From assembly GCF_030247185.1 (NCBI RefSeq), contig NC_080572.1, forward strand, positions 157,417,080 to 157,481,079: 64,000 nucleotides of DNA, given 5' to 3'. Shown here in pieces: positions 1-10,796 of this stretch. The position numbers and the translations under genes are program-made. A model generated the notes under the pieces. The model was not told the origin of the DNA, did not search any database, and saw nothing but the letters and a program-made list of their open reading frames with translations. Positions within the stretch are counted from its first letter, which is position 1. Each line of letters begins with the position of its first letter. The DNA comes from Malaya genurostris (Eukaryota; Arthropoda; Insecta; Diptera; Culicidae).

Positions 1-593
1 ATTCAGAGCCTGCGTGCTGAAACTGGATTCTGGAACTGTATTCCGGAACTAATTTGAGTTTCGAAATTGCAATTCTAGAATTGAAACTGGATTCTGAGTC
101 TGTTATTGGTTCTAAATTTAGTTCTTGAACTCAGGATCCAGTTCTTTATTCCAGACTTCTTCTATTCGGTTCTTTTTAGAACCATAATAATACTCCTAAA
201 GAATTATGCGGAAATTTACTTTACTGTACTCTATAAAACCCATTCTGGTAGTCATGGCGAAAAATCGTCTTCATGTTTTAGAGCTTAGTTCTGGAATATG
301 GGTTTAGAATTCAGAGTCTGCGTGCTGAACTAACTCAAATCGTCACCATTTTTTTATTATAAAGAACTATACTGCTTATTTCATAGTATTTAAGTGCGTT
401 TCAGAATGTTAAATGTAACTAATCTGTAATTTAGTCTAGGCGCATCGTTTAAATTTCTAGTAATGAAAGAGGGGAAAGTTGCACAATTCAAACAATCGAT
501 GAACTACCAATTCGAATTCGGAAGCATAAATAAAGTGTATCATATTCGTATTCACGACATCCAGTTATGTCTCTGACATTACACACCCGTACT
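1..593 (-). mobile_element. AF-family repeat copy A, truncated by window edge
   Basis: This is one of five copies of a repeat family in the window; the others are at 4425-5875, 16226-17075, 21437-21622 and 34062-35270. The shared right end runs CGTATTCACGAC (547-558), then CAGTTATGTCTCTGACA, then ACACCC and a T-run. Bases 1-340 match 4040-4420 closely (motifs such as GGATTCTGAGTCTG and GTTCTTGAACTCAG), so they belong to the same family interior. The right boundary is where similarity stops and an I-clade reverse transcriptase begins (about 595). The left end lies outside the window. No protein is encoded. Confidence 0.7.
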
Positions 594-596
594 TTT

Positions 597-1269
597 TATA
601 GAAACTGAATCGAAAGCCCCCTTGATGTCCAGGAAAACAGATGCCATTTGTTCTTTACGAGCAAATGCCATTTGAATTTCGGTTGAGAGTAACGCAAGAC
701 AATCGTTCGTTCCTTTGCCCCCGCGGAAACCAAATTGTGTATCTGAAAGTAAGCCGTTAGTCTCGACCCAAGTATCTAAACGAAAGAGAATCATTTTTTC
801 GAACAATTTCCGGATACAGGAAAGCATAGCAATCGGCCGATACGAATTGTGGTTAGAGGCTGGTTTCCCTGGTTTTTGGATGGCGATAACTCTCACTTGC
901 CTCCAGTCATGTGGCACAATATTACCCTCTAGGAACTTGTTGAATAATTTCAATAAGCGCCTTTTGGCAGAGTCAGGCAAATTTTTCAACAAGTTGATAT
1001 TAATTCTGTCTAGCCCTGGGGCTTTATTGTTACACGACAAGAGCGCAAGTGAGAACTCCATCATCGTAAACGGTGTTTCGTTTATGTTCGATGTCGCGAC
1101 GCGGGTGATTCATTTTAATTTCTAGCGCCGCGTATTCGCGATAATTGTCTGGTGTTCCATATTTCCTAAAATTTTTTATACGCTGAAAACTATTCTGCGT
1201 TAAGTTCTGAGCACTCTTTGTCCCACCATGGGTTTGGAGTACGAATGTTAGTTTTTGCGCCAGGTACAC
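597..1269 (-). pseudogene. I-clade LINE reverse transcriptase, N-terminal part
   Basis: Linker plus the first RT blocks. Visible motifs are KAPGLDRI, then WRQVRVIAIQKPGK, SYRPIAMLSC, FEKMILFRLD and QFGFRGGKGT, followed by FLDIKGAFDSV, which holds the first catalytic Asp. The palm motif with the Asp pair is not present because the sequence is cut at about 595. A frameshift separates 1269-1064 from the rest. The equivalent downstream RT is at 11560-12150. Confidence 0.78.
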
Positions 1270-2089
1270 GTTTCGTCTGAGCTTGAATCGTGGTTTCGAG
1301 CATTAAGCCAGCCAAAACGTGTATTCATCGTTAGGAGGAAGCTCTTGAGTAGATTCGATCTTTTCGGATATCGAGGACGCGTAGCTTTTCTAATTAATCG
1401 TATGACCTCACACGAAACATTGATTGTCTCCGATGGTCTTAAACCGCTGTTTATTGAAATTACGATAGGCAGGTGATCGCTACCGTGAGGATCATTGATC
1501 ACATTCCACTTGCAATCTAATCGTAGCGAAGTCGAGCAAAGGGATAAATCCAGCGCACTTGGCCTTGCTGGTGGTGCAGAAATCCGTGTCATTTCTCCCG
1601 TATTCAAAATTGTCATATTGAAGTTGTCGCAGATATCATGGATCATAGTTGATATATTGTCATCAAGAAGACAACCCCATCCCACACCATGTGAGTTAAA
1701 GTCTCCTAAAACTAACGTAGGTGCCCGACCGAGGTTCTAGGAGGAATATATATAGAAGCAATGCAAAGATCTTTATCTTTGATTCTAGCTTGACATGCGA
1801 CTACTTCAATGCCTGGAATCAGAGGGAGGTTAATTCTATAGAACGAATAGCACTTTCTGATCCCTAATAGTACTCCTCCGTAGGGATTTTCTCGATCCAA
1901 GCGTATTATATTAAAATCGTGGAAGTTAAGGGGTATCTGAGAAGTTAACCAAGTTTCGCATAATGCAAATGCGTCACATTGTAGGTTTCTTATTAGCATT
2001 TTGAAGGAATCTATTTTAGGGATAATACTTCTACTGTTCCACTGTAAAACAGTAATCCAATCCATGACCTCGTTCGAAAAATTAGCCAT
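1248..2089 (-). pseudogene. I-clade LINE APE-type endonuclease, frameshifted
   Basis: Encodes an apurinic-like endonuclease that nicks target DNA for reverse transcription. The N-terminal frame (2089-1712) shows the WNSRSI motif, then CETWL and GGVLLGI. The C-terminal frame (1685-1248) shows a DLSLCST stretch and the catalytic SDHLPI motif. A frameshift around 1690-1712 separates them, within the segment where the GDFN motif is expected. Similar endonuclease sequence is at 23270-23580 and, inverted, at 11349-11560. Confidence 0.75.
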
Positions 2090-2732
2090 CGAAGGATACG
2101 ATTGCTGAAAGAAGGGGCCATTTTGCAGTCAACTGCATCAAAAACGTTTTAACTACTGGAATAAAAGTCATCAAAAGACTCTTAAGGGGGTCAGAAATGT
2201 TGAAGGTAGAGAATATGAAGTCCACAATGTCAGTGAATTTTACAAGTCCAGCACATGGTATGTTCTTTGGCTCCTTGGGAGTTTTTGGTGTCCCCGGGAG
2301 TGCTGGGTATTCTTTTTCGCATTTTAGGTCTCCGGAACTAGGAGCTTTTGGCTTTGTATTTTTGTTTTTTCCACCAGCACTCCCTGTTGATGTTATTTTT
2401 GGATTGCCCTTAAGAGATACCTTCGAACCCTTGCTAGGAAGCTTAGGAGATGATATGTTTCTCCTTTTCCTAGAACTTTGAGGGACAGTTGAAGATGTAC
2501 CTTCGAGATGATCATCAGAGTCGCACTCGTCCGTTGACAAGCAAGTGTAGAGATTTGGTGATTGTCTCGGTGCTGTAACATTTTTCTGTATTTCTGCGAA
2601 AGAGCGCTGTGAGCGTTGTTTGAGGGATTGCTTCAAGCGATCTCCTCGTAATTTATACGTTGGACATGCTGGGAGATCATGCGGACCTGTGTTACAGTAA
2701 AGACACTTTTCAATGTTTTTTTCACAAGTCAA
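2082..2732 (-). pseudogene. I-clade LINE ORF1 C-terminal fragment (CCHC knuckle)
   Basis: About 216 residues of the ORF1 nucleic-acid-binding protein of an I-like LINE. A zinc knuckle of form C-x2-C-x4-H-x4-C is visible near the start (CLYCNTGPHDLPAC), followed by a basic, Ser/Lys-rich linker and a C-terminal hydrophobic segment ending just before the endonuclease frame. The ORF1 N-terminal half is missing here because the element is cut at 2728; a matching N-terminal half lies at 26775-27480 in another copy. ORF1 proteins of this kind bind the element RNA to form a ribonucleoprotein. The apparent start codon is just the first Met after the break. Confidence 0.75.
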
Positions 2733-2735
2733 CTG

Positions 2736-2806
2736 AATGCGTATAAAAGGGGAACCGTGGTCGAAAATCGATCATTTCTTTTCGTGCGTTCGATGGAAGC
2801 AGACGT
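2736..2806 (+). promoter_or_regulatory. TATA + initiator + DPE core promoter, copy 1
   Basis: TATAAAA at 2742-2748 is followed 32 bp later by an initiator (TCATTT, presumed +1 at A2774), and AGACGT lies exactly at +28 to +33 (2801-2806), the position and consensus of the insect downstream promoter element. A second copy at 16538-16602 has the same spacing. The downstream sequence begins the 126-bp tandem array. The motifs are seen directly; transcription is inferred. Confidence 0.65.
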
Positions 2807-2824
2807 CGTGGGAGTGGAATCATC

Positions 2825-4035
2825 AACCAGCAGCGACAGAGAATGCACCTTCTGCGTGGTTAATAAAAATCTCGTACGCTCAGGTCGCATCTCTCATTCG
2901 CTTGCTGGCCATCGAGGCGCGAGGACCAGCCAGCAGCAGCAGCGGGAGTTAACCAGCAGCGAGAGAATGCACCTTCTGCGTGATTAATAAAAACCTCAAA
3001 CGCTCAGGTCGCATCTCTCATTCGCTTGCTGGCCATCAAGGCGAGAGGACCAGCCAGCAGCAGCAGCGGGAGTGAACCAGCAGCCAGAGAGAATGCACCT
3101 TCTGCGTGGTTAATAAAAACCTCAAACGCTCAGGTCGCATCTCTCATTCGCTTGCTGGCCATCGAAGCGCGTGGACCAGCCAGCAGCAGCAGCGGGAGTT
3201 AACCAGCAGCGAGAGAGAATGCACCTTCTGCGTGGTTAATAAAACCTCAAACGCTCAGGTCGCATCTCTCATTCGCTTGCTGGCCATCGAAGCGCGTGGA
3301 CCAGCCAGCAGCAGCAGCGAGAGAGAATGCACCTTCTGCGTGGTTAATAAAAACCTCAAACGCTCAGGTCGCATTTCTCATTCGCTTGCTGGCCATCGAA
3401 GCGCGTGGACCAGCCAGCAGCAGCAGCGGGAGTTAACCAGCAGCGAGAGAGAATGCACCTTCTGCGTGGTTAATAAAAACCTCAAACGCTCAGGTCGCAT
3501 CTCTCATTCGCTTGCTGGCCATCGAAGCGCGTGGACCAGCCAGCAGCAGCAGCGGGAGTTAACCAGCAGCGAGAGAGAATGCACCTTCTGCGTGGTTAAT
3601 AAAAACCTCAAACGCTCAGGTCGCATCTCTCATTCGCTTGCTGGCCATCGAAGCGCGTGGACCAGCCAGCAGCAGCAGCGGGAGTTAACCAGCAGCGAGA
3701 GAGAATGCACCTTCTGCGTGGTTAATAAAAACCTCAAACGCTCAGGTCGCATCTCTCATTCGCTTGCTGGCCATCGAGGCGCGAGGACCAGCCAGCAGCA
3801 GCAGCGGGAGTTAACCAGCAGCGAGAGAGAATGCACCTTCTGCGTGGTTAATAAAAACCTCAAACGCTCAGGTCGCATCTCTCATTCGCTTGCTGGCCAT
3901 CGAAGCGCGTGGACCAGCCAGCAGCAGCAGCGGGAGTTAACCAGCAGCGAGAGAGAATGCACCTTCTGCGTGGTTAATAAAAACCTCAAACGCTCAGGTC
4001 GCATCTCTTATTCGCTTGCTGGCCACCAAGGCGAG
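2825..4035 (+). repeat. 126-bp tandem array (about 10 units)
   Basis: Tandem minisatellite with a 126-bp unit (42 codons). Each unit contains AATGCACCTTCTGCGTGG, then AACGCTCAGGTCGCAT, CTTGCTGGCCATC and (CAG)n-rich CCAGCAGCAGCAGC. Units are nearly identical. One (around 3232-3325) is shortened and has a 1-bp deletion. Because 126 is divisible by 3, a long frame (3106-4095) stays open, giving a repeated CTFCVVNKNLKRSGRIS peptide; I treat it as a by-product, not a gene. A single related unit without amplification is at 16618-16680. Confidence 0.85.
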
Positions 4036-4424
4036 AACCAGCAGCGACTGAAACTGGATTCTGAGTCTGTTATTGGATCTAAATTTAGGTCTTGAACTCA
4101 GGGTCCAGTTCTCTATTCCAGACTTCTATTCGGTTGTTCTTAAAACCATAATGATACTCCTAAAGAATTAAGCGGAATTTACTTTACTGTACCTCTATAC
4201 AACCCATTTTTTATTCATGGCGAAAAATCGTCTTCAAATTTCAGAGCTTAGTTCCGGAATATGAGTTTAGAATTCTGAGTCTGCGTGCTGAACTGGATTC
4301 TGGAAAATGATTGTAGTTCTAGAACTAAAATCCAACTGAGTTCTGAGTCTGTTCTATGTTCTAAATTTAATTCTTGAACTCAGATCCAGTTATTAATTCC
4401 AGAATTCTTCAAATCGGTTCTTTT
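4036..4424 (+). repeat. AF-family interior sequence left of copy B
   Basis: AT-rich, non-coding. It matches bases 1-340 and 16690-16870 (shared motifs ACTGGATTCTGAGTCTG, TAGAACCATAATAATACT and TTTACTTTACTGTA). It connects the 126-bp array to AF copy B, so copy B is nested in, or joined to, a second AF-related element. Confidence 0.6.
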
Positions 4425-5875
4425 GTCGTGAATACGACTTACTTTACTATGGGGTGCCTTTTCAAAATTTACCCTCTGAGAGAGTGATAAGTTTTTGATC
4501 GTGAATATCTATTGTTGTATCTAATGAATCAACATAATTCTTGCGACATGCCATCGGAAATATGATCACAATTTTATAATAAAATTTTCAGTTTTGTGAC
4601 ATAGTCTCAAATAATTCAAAATTAAACTTTTCTGAAATGTTTGGTATAAACGAGTATCGAAGAGGATAATTCATATGGCGCGTTTGCCTTTCTCGTATTT
4701 TTAAAGCTCATATCTCAGTGATCTGTGAAAGGATTTATATAATCTAACTACCAATAGAATCGAAATTTTTCAATTTAAACGTGTATAGCAAAAGCATTGA
4801 AGTATTTCAATAGTACACTATTGAAAAACTTGTCTCATTTGATCCATGTCAACACCAGCCAATCAGAACGCGTTCTAAGGAAGAGAACGAAATATCTGCT
4901 GCTGTACAACAAATCGTCCGGGAAAAATGTTCCGAGAAGTGGTGAATATCGCAGTGAGTTCCTCAATTTGGTCCTTGTGAATGCTAGAAACGAATCTCTA
5001 CAACATATTGATAGTTTCTTTCAATAAATTATGCAAATCCGAAATGAAATAATCGACATTAAAATTCTATATGCGGCTATTTTTATAGCCGTTAGGACCG
5101 CCCATTAGTGAAAAAGCTACAAACGAAATCACATAAAAGGAAATCTCTTAACAAAAATTCAATCAGTTTGGATTCTATCGCCACTGCGAGCAGATGTGTT
5201 TTGTGTCGTCTGCACAATTAGTTTCGCTTTCGACAAGAGCGATTACGTCACAGCTGTAAGTCATTAGCATTGGTGAAAAAACAACAGTGGAGAGCATTGC
5301 ACAAAATCAGCCGTTCTAATGGCTCTAAAAGTTTTCTAAAGAACTATTAGGATTTGTTGTTCGCAAATCGTAGGGAAATATCCTCAGTTTACTGCAAATC
5401 TAGAACAGTTTGGTTAGATTTGTGCACATTTCGCTGTGTGAAACTCACAGTAAACGAGATCAAGTGAAGCCTTCTTTGTTTTTGCGAAAAATGTTCCAGA
5501 GTTTAATGTCGTAGAGAATTACGCAATTTGACCTTTCTGAATGCTAGAAACGAGTCCCTTCAGCATATTGATAGTTTCTTTCAATAAATTATGCAAATCC
5601 GAAATGAAATAATCAACATTAAAATTCTGAATGCGGATATTTTTATAGCCGTTAGGACCGCCCATTAGTGAAAAAGCTACAAACGAAACCAGGTAGAAAC
5701 AAGCCTCTCAATAAAAAGTGAAGCCTTCTTTGTTTTTGCGGAAAATGTGCAAAGGGGAATGCTTGCATAATTCATACAATTGATCAACTAATGGATATTC
5801 GGAAGTGTTATGGAACATGTCAGTTGTTTTCGTATTCACGACATCCAGTTATGTCTCTGACAGTACCCACCCGCC
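4425..5875 (-). mobile_element. AF-family repeat copy B (1.45 kb, internal duplication)
   Basis: The left end is GTCGTGAATACGAC (4425-4438) preceded by T4; the right end is CGTATTCACGAC (5831-5842) plus the conserved tail to CCCACCCGCC (ending at 5875), followed by T6. The two 12-bp motifs form a near-terminal inverted repeat. The interior closely matches 34062-35270. A block of about 150 bp (4985-5130) recurs at 5543-5690, so this copy has a partial tandem duplication of about 560 bp. CCAATCAG (4859) and an ATGCAAAT octamer (5030) are present. No protein is encoded. The right flank is a gypsy gag frame, broken at an A-run. Confidence 0.7.
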
Positions 5876-6674
5876 TTTTTTGCCTGTGCTCCATGGTGGT
5901 AGTGGAACCAACAAATCCAGGTACTCTTGGTCGAGATGATTCACGTCGTTCTGGTGAACACTTTCTATGACGGCTTACCGAACGTCCTCGGTTTAGAAAA
6001 TTTCCCGAAAAAGCTTCTTCCAAGCGGCGAGACAGTCGATGCGTTGTTCCAAATTGGAAATTAACGATGTATCGGTTGATTTGATCGCTGATATCTCGTC
6101 ACGCGATGCCTCCATAATTTTATCGGCGACTTTCGCTTGCTCCTCGAGCAGAGCGGATGGCATCGATGCGATGATCGAACGAACGGTATTAGGCAAAGCA
6201 CGTAACCACAGATTTGAGAGTACTGTGTCTGTACAGCTAGCACCTCCTAAACGTTGCATTTCGCGCGCTCGGTTTCTGGTCACCAAGTGTCATTCCGGAT
6301 ATTCAACTCGAAAAACGTTGCATCTCCGATGGTCGAAAATGTTCCATAATGACGGTTTTGAGCGTCTCATATCGGTCATTGTTCACTGATTCGTTACATT
6401 CGACAATGGCGGTGTGGACAAATTTTGCACGAGATCCAAGGGCCACAATCACTGCGTAAAACTTTTGTCTGTCGTGTTTTATTAGATTTACACTAAACGC
6501 TGCTTCTAGGCAGATAAACCAGGTGTCCACATCATCTGCATCAAACTCAGGGTAATTTATTTTTGCAATCACTGTTTGCGACGCTATCGGCGTGTCATTT
6601 GTAGTGGCATTTTCATTGTCGTCGTTGTCCTTATCACCACCGCCATTGTCGAACTTGGTTTCTTTTTCGGTCAT
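5876..6674 (-). pseudogene. Ty3/gypsy Gag remnant
   Basis: Two frames on the minus strand (6674-6303 and 6286-5993) read as the capsid-like region of a Ty3/gypsy Gag. An acidic Asn/Asp-rich N-terminus is followed by FDADDVDTWFICLEAAF, then RPSEMQRF, and in the second frame NLWLRALPNTVRSII with an ADKIMEAS helix. This order is typical of insect gypsy-group Gag proteins that assemble the particle. A frameshift lies near 6290-6300. The frame runs into the A-run at the AF copy B boundary, so the zinc-knuckle end is lost. Subclade is uncertain. Confidence 0.65.
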
Positions 6675-7485
6675 GACTATGGTTCACTATTGTGGTTTTT
6701 TTGTTTGCACTTAACGCTATCGCAGATTTCCGTCTCGAGTAACATTTGCCGGATCTGCATCGCCTAGCCATGTGTATCGACAAAATTTGTCTTCCTGTTC
6801 CGCTTTTCGTACCGCATGTTATGAATTGCACTACAGGGCGCATACCCCCGCTTCTTGGATGGGGGTGGGAGTCAATTCATACTTCGTATTGACAAAGGCG
6901 GACCACACCGAGATCGATCGATCGCTTATAAATGTAAAAAATGAAAATTTATTATATTATCTGAATCGATCACGGAGTGGACAGGACTAATACTGCTTGA
7001 AATTGACAATAGGTCATTAGGTGGTTTCGAGCATTCTTATGCCTGGAATTGGTCACCAACTTGAATTATCTTGATCCAGTTGGGATAAATGTTAATATAT
7101 AACATTCGTCCTGAACTGGTGAATTTAATTAAAAAAAAAGAGGATTATTGTTATCAGGAATAAGAGCAAATTGACCTCTTATGAACCGTCGAGGAATTTG
7201 CAAACCTTTCCGATCCGGTTCGGTATCGGTACTAATGTTTACAAATTGCAATGACGGCGAAACTGATTGATCAGTGGACACAGATGTCACTTTTAAACTT
7301 AAAGTGTGAGATGTATGTTTCTGAAAGAGAACGGTTCACGTGGACCATTCCATACCATCACACCTAGTTTTTCTTTACGAAATACATGTAGTTCTTGTGT
7401 CCTGGATACGTGCTCAACACTAGAGAGCCCAAAACTTTCAATTTCAATAGGTTGGTAAACGACTGGACTATGTGCAATTCAGGCC
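6675..7485. other. No gene seen; probable gypsy leader/LTR debris
   Basis: About 800 bp between the gypsy gag start and the RTE 5' UTR. It has no convincing frame on either strand. It probably includes the untranslated leader of the gypsy element upstream of its gag, but I could not identify LTR ends or a primer-binding site. A low-complexity A-run is at about 7130. Confidence 0.5.
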
Positions 7486-7910
7486 CCAATGTGGTTCTTA
7501 GCCTCTTGTCCAGTAACTCCTATTCCTACCTCCCCGCGGTACCGGCTGGGGTACGAGTAACCATAGGAAAGATCGGGTAACCAATCCCGGTGGGACCTTG
7601 GTCGTATGCTGACATGGAAGGGGGGCTTGCCTTCTCTTTATAGAGAGCGAGCCTACCCGAGCGTCTGTTCCCCATGTTGGGGCGGCTCGAAACAGCGTCT
7701 GTTCTCCATGTTAGGAGCGGCTGATTACCGTCCTTGTGTCAGTGTGGGACTCTAAACAGTGCTGACACGATGGCCCTCCGGCAAGACAGGAGGTTGGTGC
7801 AGGCCTAACAATCCACCCGGAAAACACATGTTACGTACGATCAAGAAAGAAATACGACTCGGAATAATCGACAAAGACCTACGCAACGAACAAAGAACTA
7901 CGATTGGAAG

Positions 7911-8590
7911 TTTGGCAACATGGAACTGCAAATCGCTTGGCTACCCAAGATACCACCGAAATTCGCGGCTTCGATGTCGTAGCACTGCAGGAACTTTGTT
8001 GGACGGGACAGAAGGTGTCAAAAAGTGGGCATCGAGCGGCTACCTTCTACCAGAGCTGAAGCACAACCAACGTTCTAGGAACGGGATTTTGCAATGATTA
8101 AGGCAGCCAATCAGTGATAGAATGTGCGTATTGAATATCAAGGGCCGTTTCTTCAATTACAGTATTATCAACGTGCACTGCCCACATGAAAAGAGACCCG
8201 ATGACGAGAAAGAAGCATTCTACGCGCAGCTGAAACGAACCTACGACAGCTGTCCACGGCGGGATGTAAAACTCGTCATCGGCGACATGAAAGCTCTGGT
8301 AGGCCAGGAGGCAATGTACAGGCCCGTGATCGGGCTGGAGAGCCTGCACGCGATAACAAACGACAACGGTCAACGATGCGTAAACTTTGCAGCCTCCCGT
8401 GGAATGGTAGCCTCCCGAAGCACCTTCTTCCCCTGCAAAGATATCAACAAAGCCACCTGGAGATCACCTGATCAAAATCAAATCGACCACGTTCTATTCG
8501 ACGGGCGATTCTTCTCCGAAGTCATCAATGTCCGAAACTTACCGCAATGCCAACATTGATTCTGACCACTACCTTGTCGCGGTTTGTATT
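7911..8590 (+). pseudogene. RTE-type LINE endonuclease
   Basis: The TWNCKSL motif (about 7919) begins an AP-like endonuclease. A broken stretch reads GFDVVALQE in another frame (about 7970). From 8122 one frame continues with FFNYSIINVHCPHE, KLVIGDMKA (the GDMN motif with Asn changed to Lys), WRSPDQNQIDHV and a terminal SDHY-like motif (about 8562) in a shifted frame. The family nicks target DNA. The altered GDMN residue and two frameshifts mean it is inactive. Confidence 0.75.
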
Positions 8591-9272
8591 CGCTCAAAAC
8601 TATCGACGGTGCACAATACTCGTCGCACAGGAACGCCAGGACTCAATCTCGAGCAGCTACGTAGCATTCGTACTGCAGAGGAATACGCGAACAACTGGAG
8701 CTAGTGCTACCAACGGAATAGCAGCTTGGCGCGACGACTCTTGAAGACGGCTGGAGGAACATAAGGTCCGCCGTGAGTAGCACTGCTGCAACCGTTCTAG
8801 GTACGAGGTTATCGAATCGAGGGAATGACTTGTTTGACGGCGAATGTCAGCAGATGGTCGAAGAGAAGAATGCAGCAAGGGCGTTGCTACAACACCGCAC
8901 TAGAGCAAACGAGGAACGATACAGACAGGCGCGGAACAGACAGAACACGGTTTTCCGGAAGAAAAAGCGCCACCAGGAAGACCAAGATCGCGAAGCGATG
9001 GATCAGCTATGAGTAGGTGTACCGCTCACGTAGAGGCTACACGCCACAGGCCGAAATGTGCAGAGATACCAGTGGTAACCTTCTCACGAACGAACGTGAG
9101 GTGATCGACAGGTGAAAGCAGTACTATGACCAGCATCTGAATGGTGAAGCACAAGATACAGAGAACGGTACAGGAATCAATCTCGGTGCACGCTCAGCCG
9201 ACGACAGATTTCCAGCCCCTGATTTGTCGGAGATAAGTGAGGAGATCGGCAAGCTGAGGAACAACAAAACCG

Positions 9273-10737
9273 TTGCCAGGCGAGCTGCTCAAACATGTAA
9301 GAGAGGCACTGGCTAGAGCGCTGCACTGGATGATTCCTAGGATTTGGAAGGAGGAGATTCTACCGCAGGAATGGATGGATAGAGTGGTATGTCCCGTCTA
9401 CAAAAAGGGCGATAAGCTAGACTGTTGCAATTACCGCGCAATTACATTGCTGAACGCCGCCTACAAGGTACTCTCCTAAATCCTTTGCCGTCGTCTATCA
9501 CCAATAGCTAAGGAGTTCGTAGGGCCGTACCAAGCGGGATTTACTGGAGCCCACGCCACTACGGATCACATATTCGCAATAAGACAAGTACTCCAGAAGT
9601 GTCGTGAATACAACGTTCCCACGCACCACCTATTCATTGACTTCAAAGCGGCATACGACACAATCGATCGAGAACAGCTATGGCAGATAATGCACGAATA
9701 CGGTTTCCCAGATAAACTGACGCGATTGGTCAGAGCAACGATGGATAGAGTGATGTGCTACATCCGAGTATCTGGGACGCTCTCGAGTCCCTTTGAATCT
9801 CGGAGAGGGCTACGTCAAGGTGGTGGACTTTCTTGTATCTTGTTCAATATTGCCCTGGAAGGTGTGATTCGAAGAGCGAGGATTGACACGAGTGGCACGA
9901 TCTTCCAAAAGTCCGTACAACTTTTTGGCTTCACTGACGATATTAATATTGTGACACGTAACCTTGAGAAGATGACGGAAACCTACATCGGACTGAAAGC
10001 TGAAGCTAGGTGTATCGGACTGGCCATAAATGCGTCAGAAACAAAATACATGAGAGGAAGAGGCTCTAGAGAAGAAACACTACGCCTCCCACCACGAATA
10101 TTTATAGTCGGTGACGATATCAAGGTGGTTGACGAGTTCATGTATTTTGGCTCACTGGTGACCGCCGATAATGACACCAGCAGAGAAATTCATAGACGTA
10201 TTTTGGCAGGCAATCGTGCGTACATTGGACTCAGAAAAACCCCTTCAATCGAGAAAAGTAAGCCAACGCACGAAATTAACCATCTTCAAACCGCTCATTA
10301 GACCTGCTATTCTCTATAGTCACGAGACCTAGACTATGTTGGCAGAGGACCAACGCGCCCTCAGTGTTTTCGAAAGAAAGGTACTGAGGACCATCTATGG
10401 CGGAGTGCAGATGGAAGACGGAACGTGGAGACGGCGTATGAATCAAGAATTGCAATAGCTGCTAGAAGAACCACCTATCGTACGGACAGCTAAAATCGGG
10501 CGTCTACGATGGGCTGGGCATGTCATAAGAATGTCGGACGACAACCCAGAGAAAATGGTTCTTGAATCTAATCCGACTGGTACAAGAAGAAGAGGAGCGC
10601 AGCGAGCAAGGTGTATCGATCAAGTGGAGGGTGATCTCAGAAGCATCCGTGCCTTGAGTGGCTGGCGAAGAGCAGCCATGGACCGAGTTATGTGGAGACG
10701 TATGCTTGATACAGCAAAGGACACCCCAGGCCTATAG
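9273..10737 (+). pseudogene. RTE-type LINE reverse transcriptase and C-terminal domain
   Basis: RT blocks in order: PQEWMDRVVCPVYKKGD, NYRAITLLNAAYKVLS (stop at 9477), YQAGFTGAHATTDH, FIDFKAAYDTI with the first Asp, GLRQGGGLSCILFN, and GFTDDINIV, which holds the catalytic Asp pair. From 9690 to 10301 the frame is open for 203 codons. After a frameshift and stops, the C-terminal region (10380-10737) reads RKVLRTIYGGV, GRLRWAGHVIRM and a conserved end MLDTAKDTPGL. The RT would copy element RNA at the nicked target. Divergent sites and stops show decay. Confidence 0.8.
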
Positions 10738-10796
10738 CTGTTAGGTAAGGTAAGGTAAGATTTCAATTCGCACAGAATTATATGGGGTTCCGTTTA

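Larger units (their letters stand above)
597..2728 (-). mobile_element. I-clade (MosquI/I-factor-like) LINE, copy A, broken
   Basis: A non-LTR retrotransposon fragment read on the minus strand, with ORF1 C-terminal part (2732-2082), AP endonuclease (2089-1250) and the N-terminal part of the reverse transcriptase (1269-597). The gene order and the RNase H seen in sister copies in this window (12187-12942, 15363-15872) fit the I clade. It is cut at 2728 by a promoter-bearing repeat and at about 595 by an AF repeat. Several frameshifts show that it is dead. It would have moved by target-primed reverse transcription. Confidence 0.8.
7486..10765 (+). mobile_element. RTE-type LINE, near full length, inactivated
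   Basis: A 3.3-kb LINE with a GC-richer 5' UTR (7486-7840, with imperfect repeats around GCGTCTGTTCCCCATGTT and GCGTCTGTTCTCCATGTT), an AP endonuclease (about 7911-8590), a linker (8770-9270), a reverse transcriptase (9273-10300) and a C-terminal domain (10380-10737). It ends in a short GGTAA microsatellite (10742-10760), a tail style typical of RTE-like LINEs. Stops and frameshifts occur throughout. Clade assignment rests on endonuclease style, lack of ORF1 and this tail. Confidence 0.8.

Noticed and set aside
3106..4095. 329-codon frame through the 126-bp array as a protein gene
   Set aside because: The frame exists because the unit is a multiple of three without a stop. A neighbouring unit has a 1-bp deletion that shifts it, and no known domain is seen. 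Kept only as a finding.
4425..5875. Solo LTR interpretation of AF elements (TGTC...GACA ends)
   Set aside because: In the one clean insertion (34062-35270) the flanks are T-runs, and about 17 bp beyond the putative LTR end is conserved in all copies, so simple solo-LTR boundaries with short duplications do not fit. Left open as LTR-derived.
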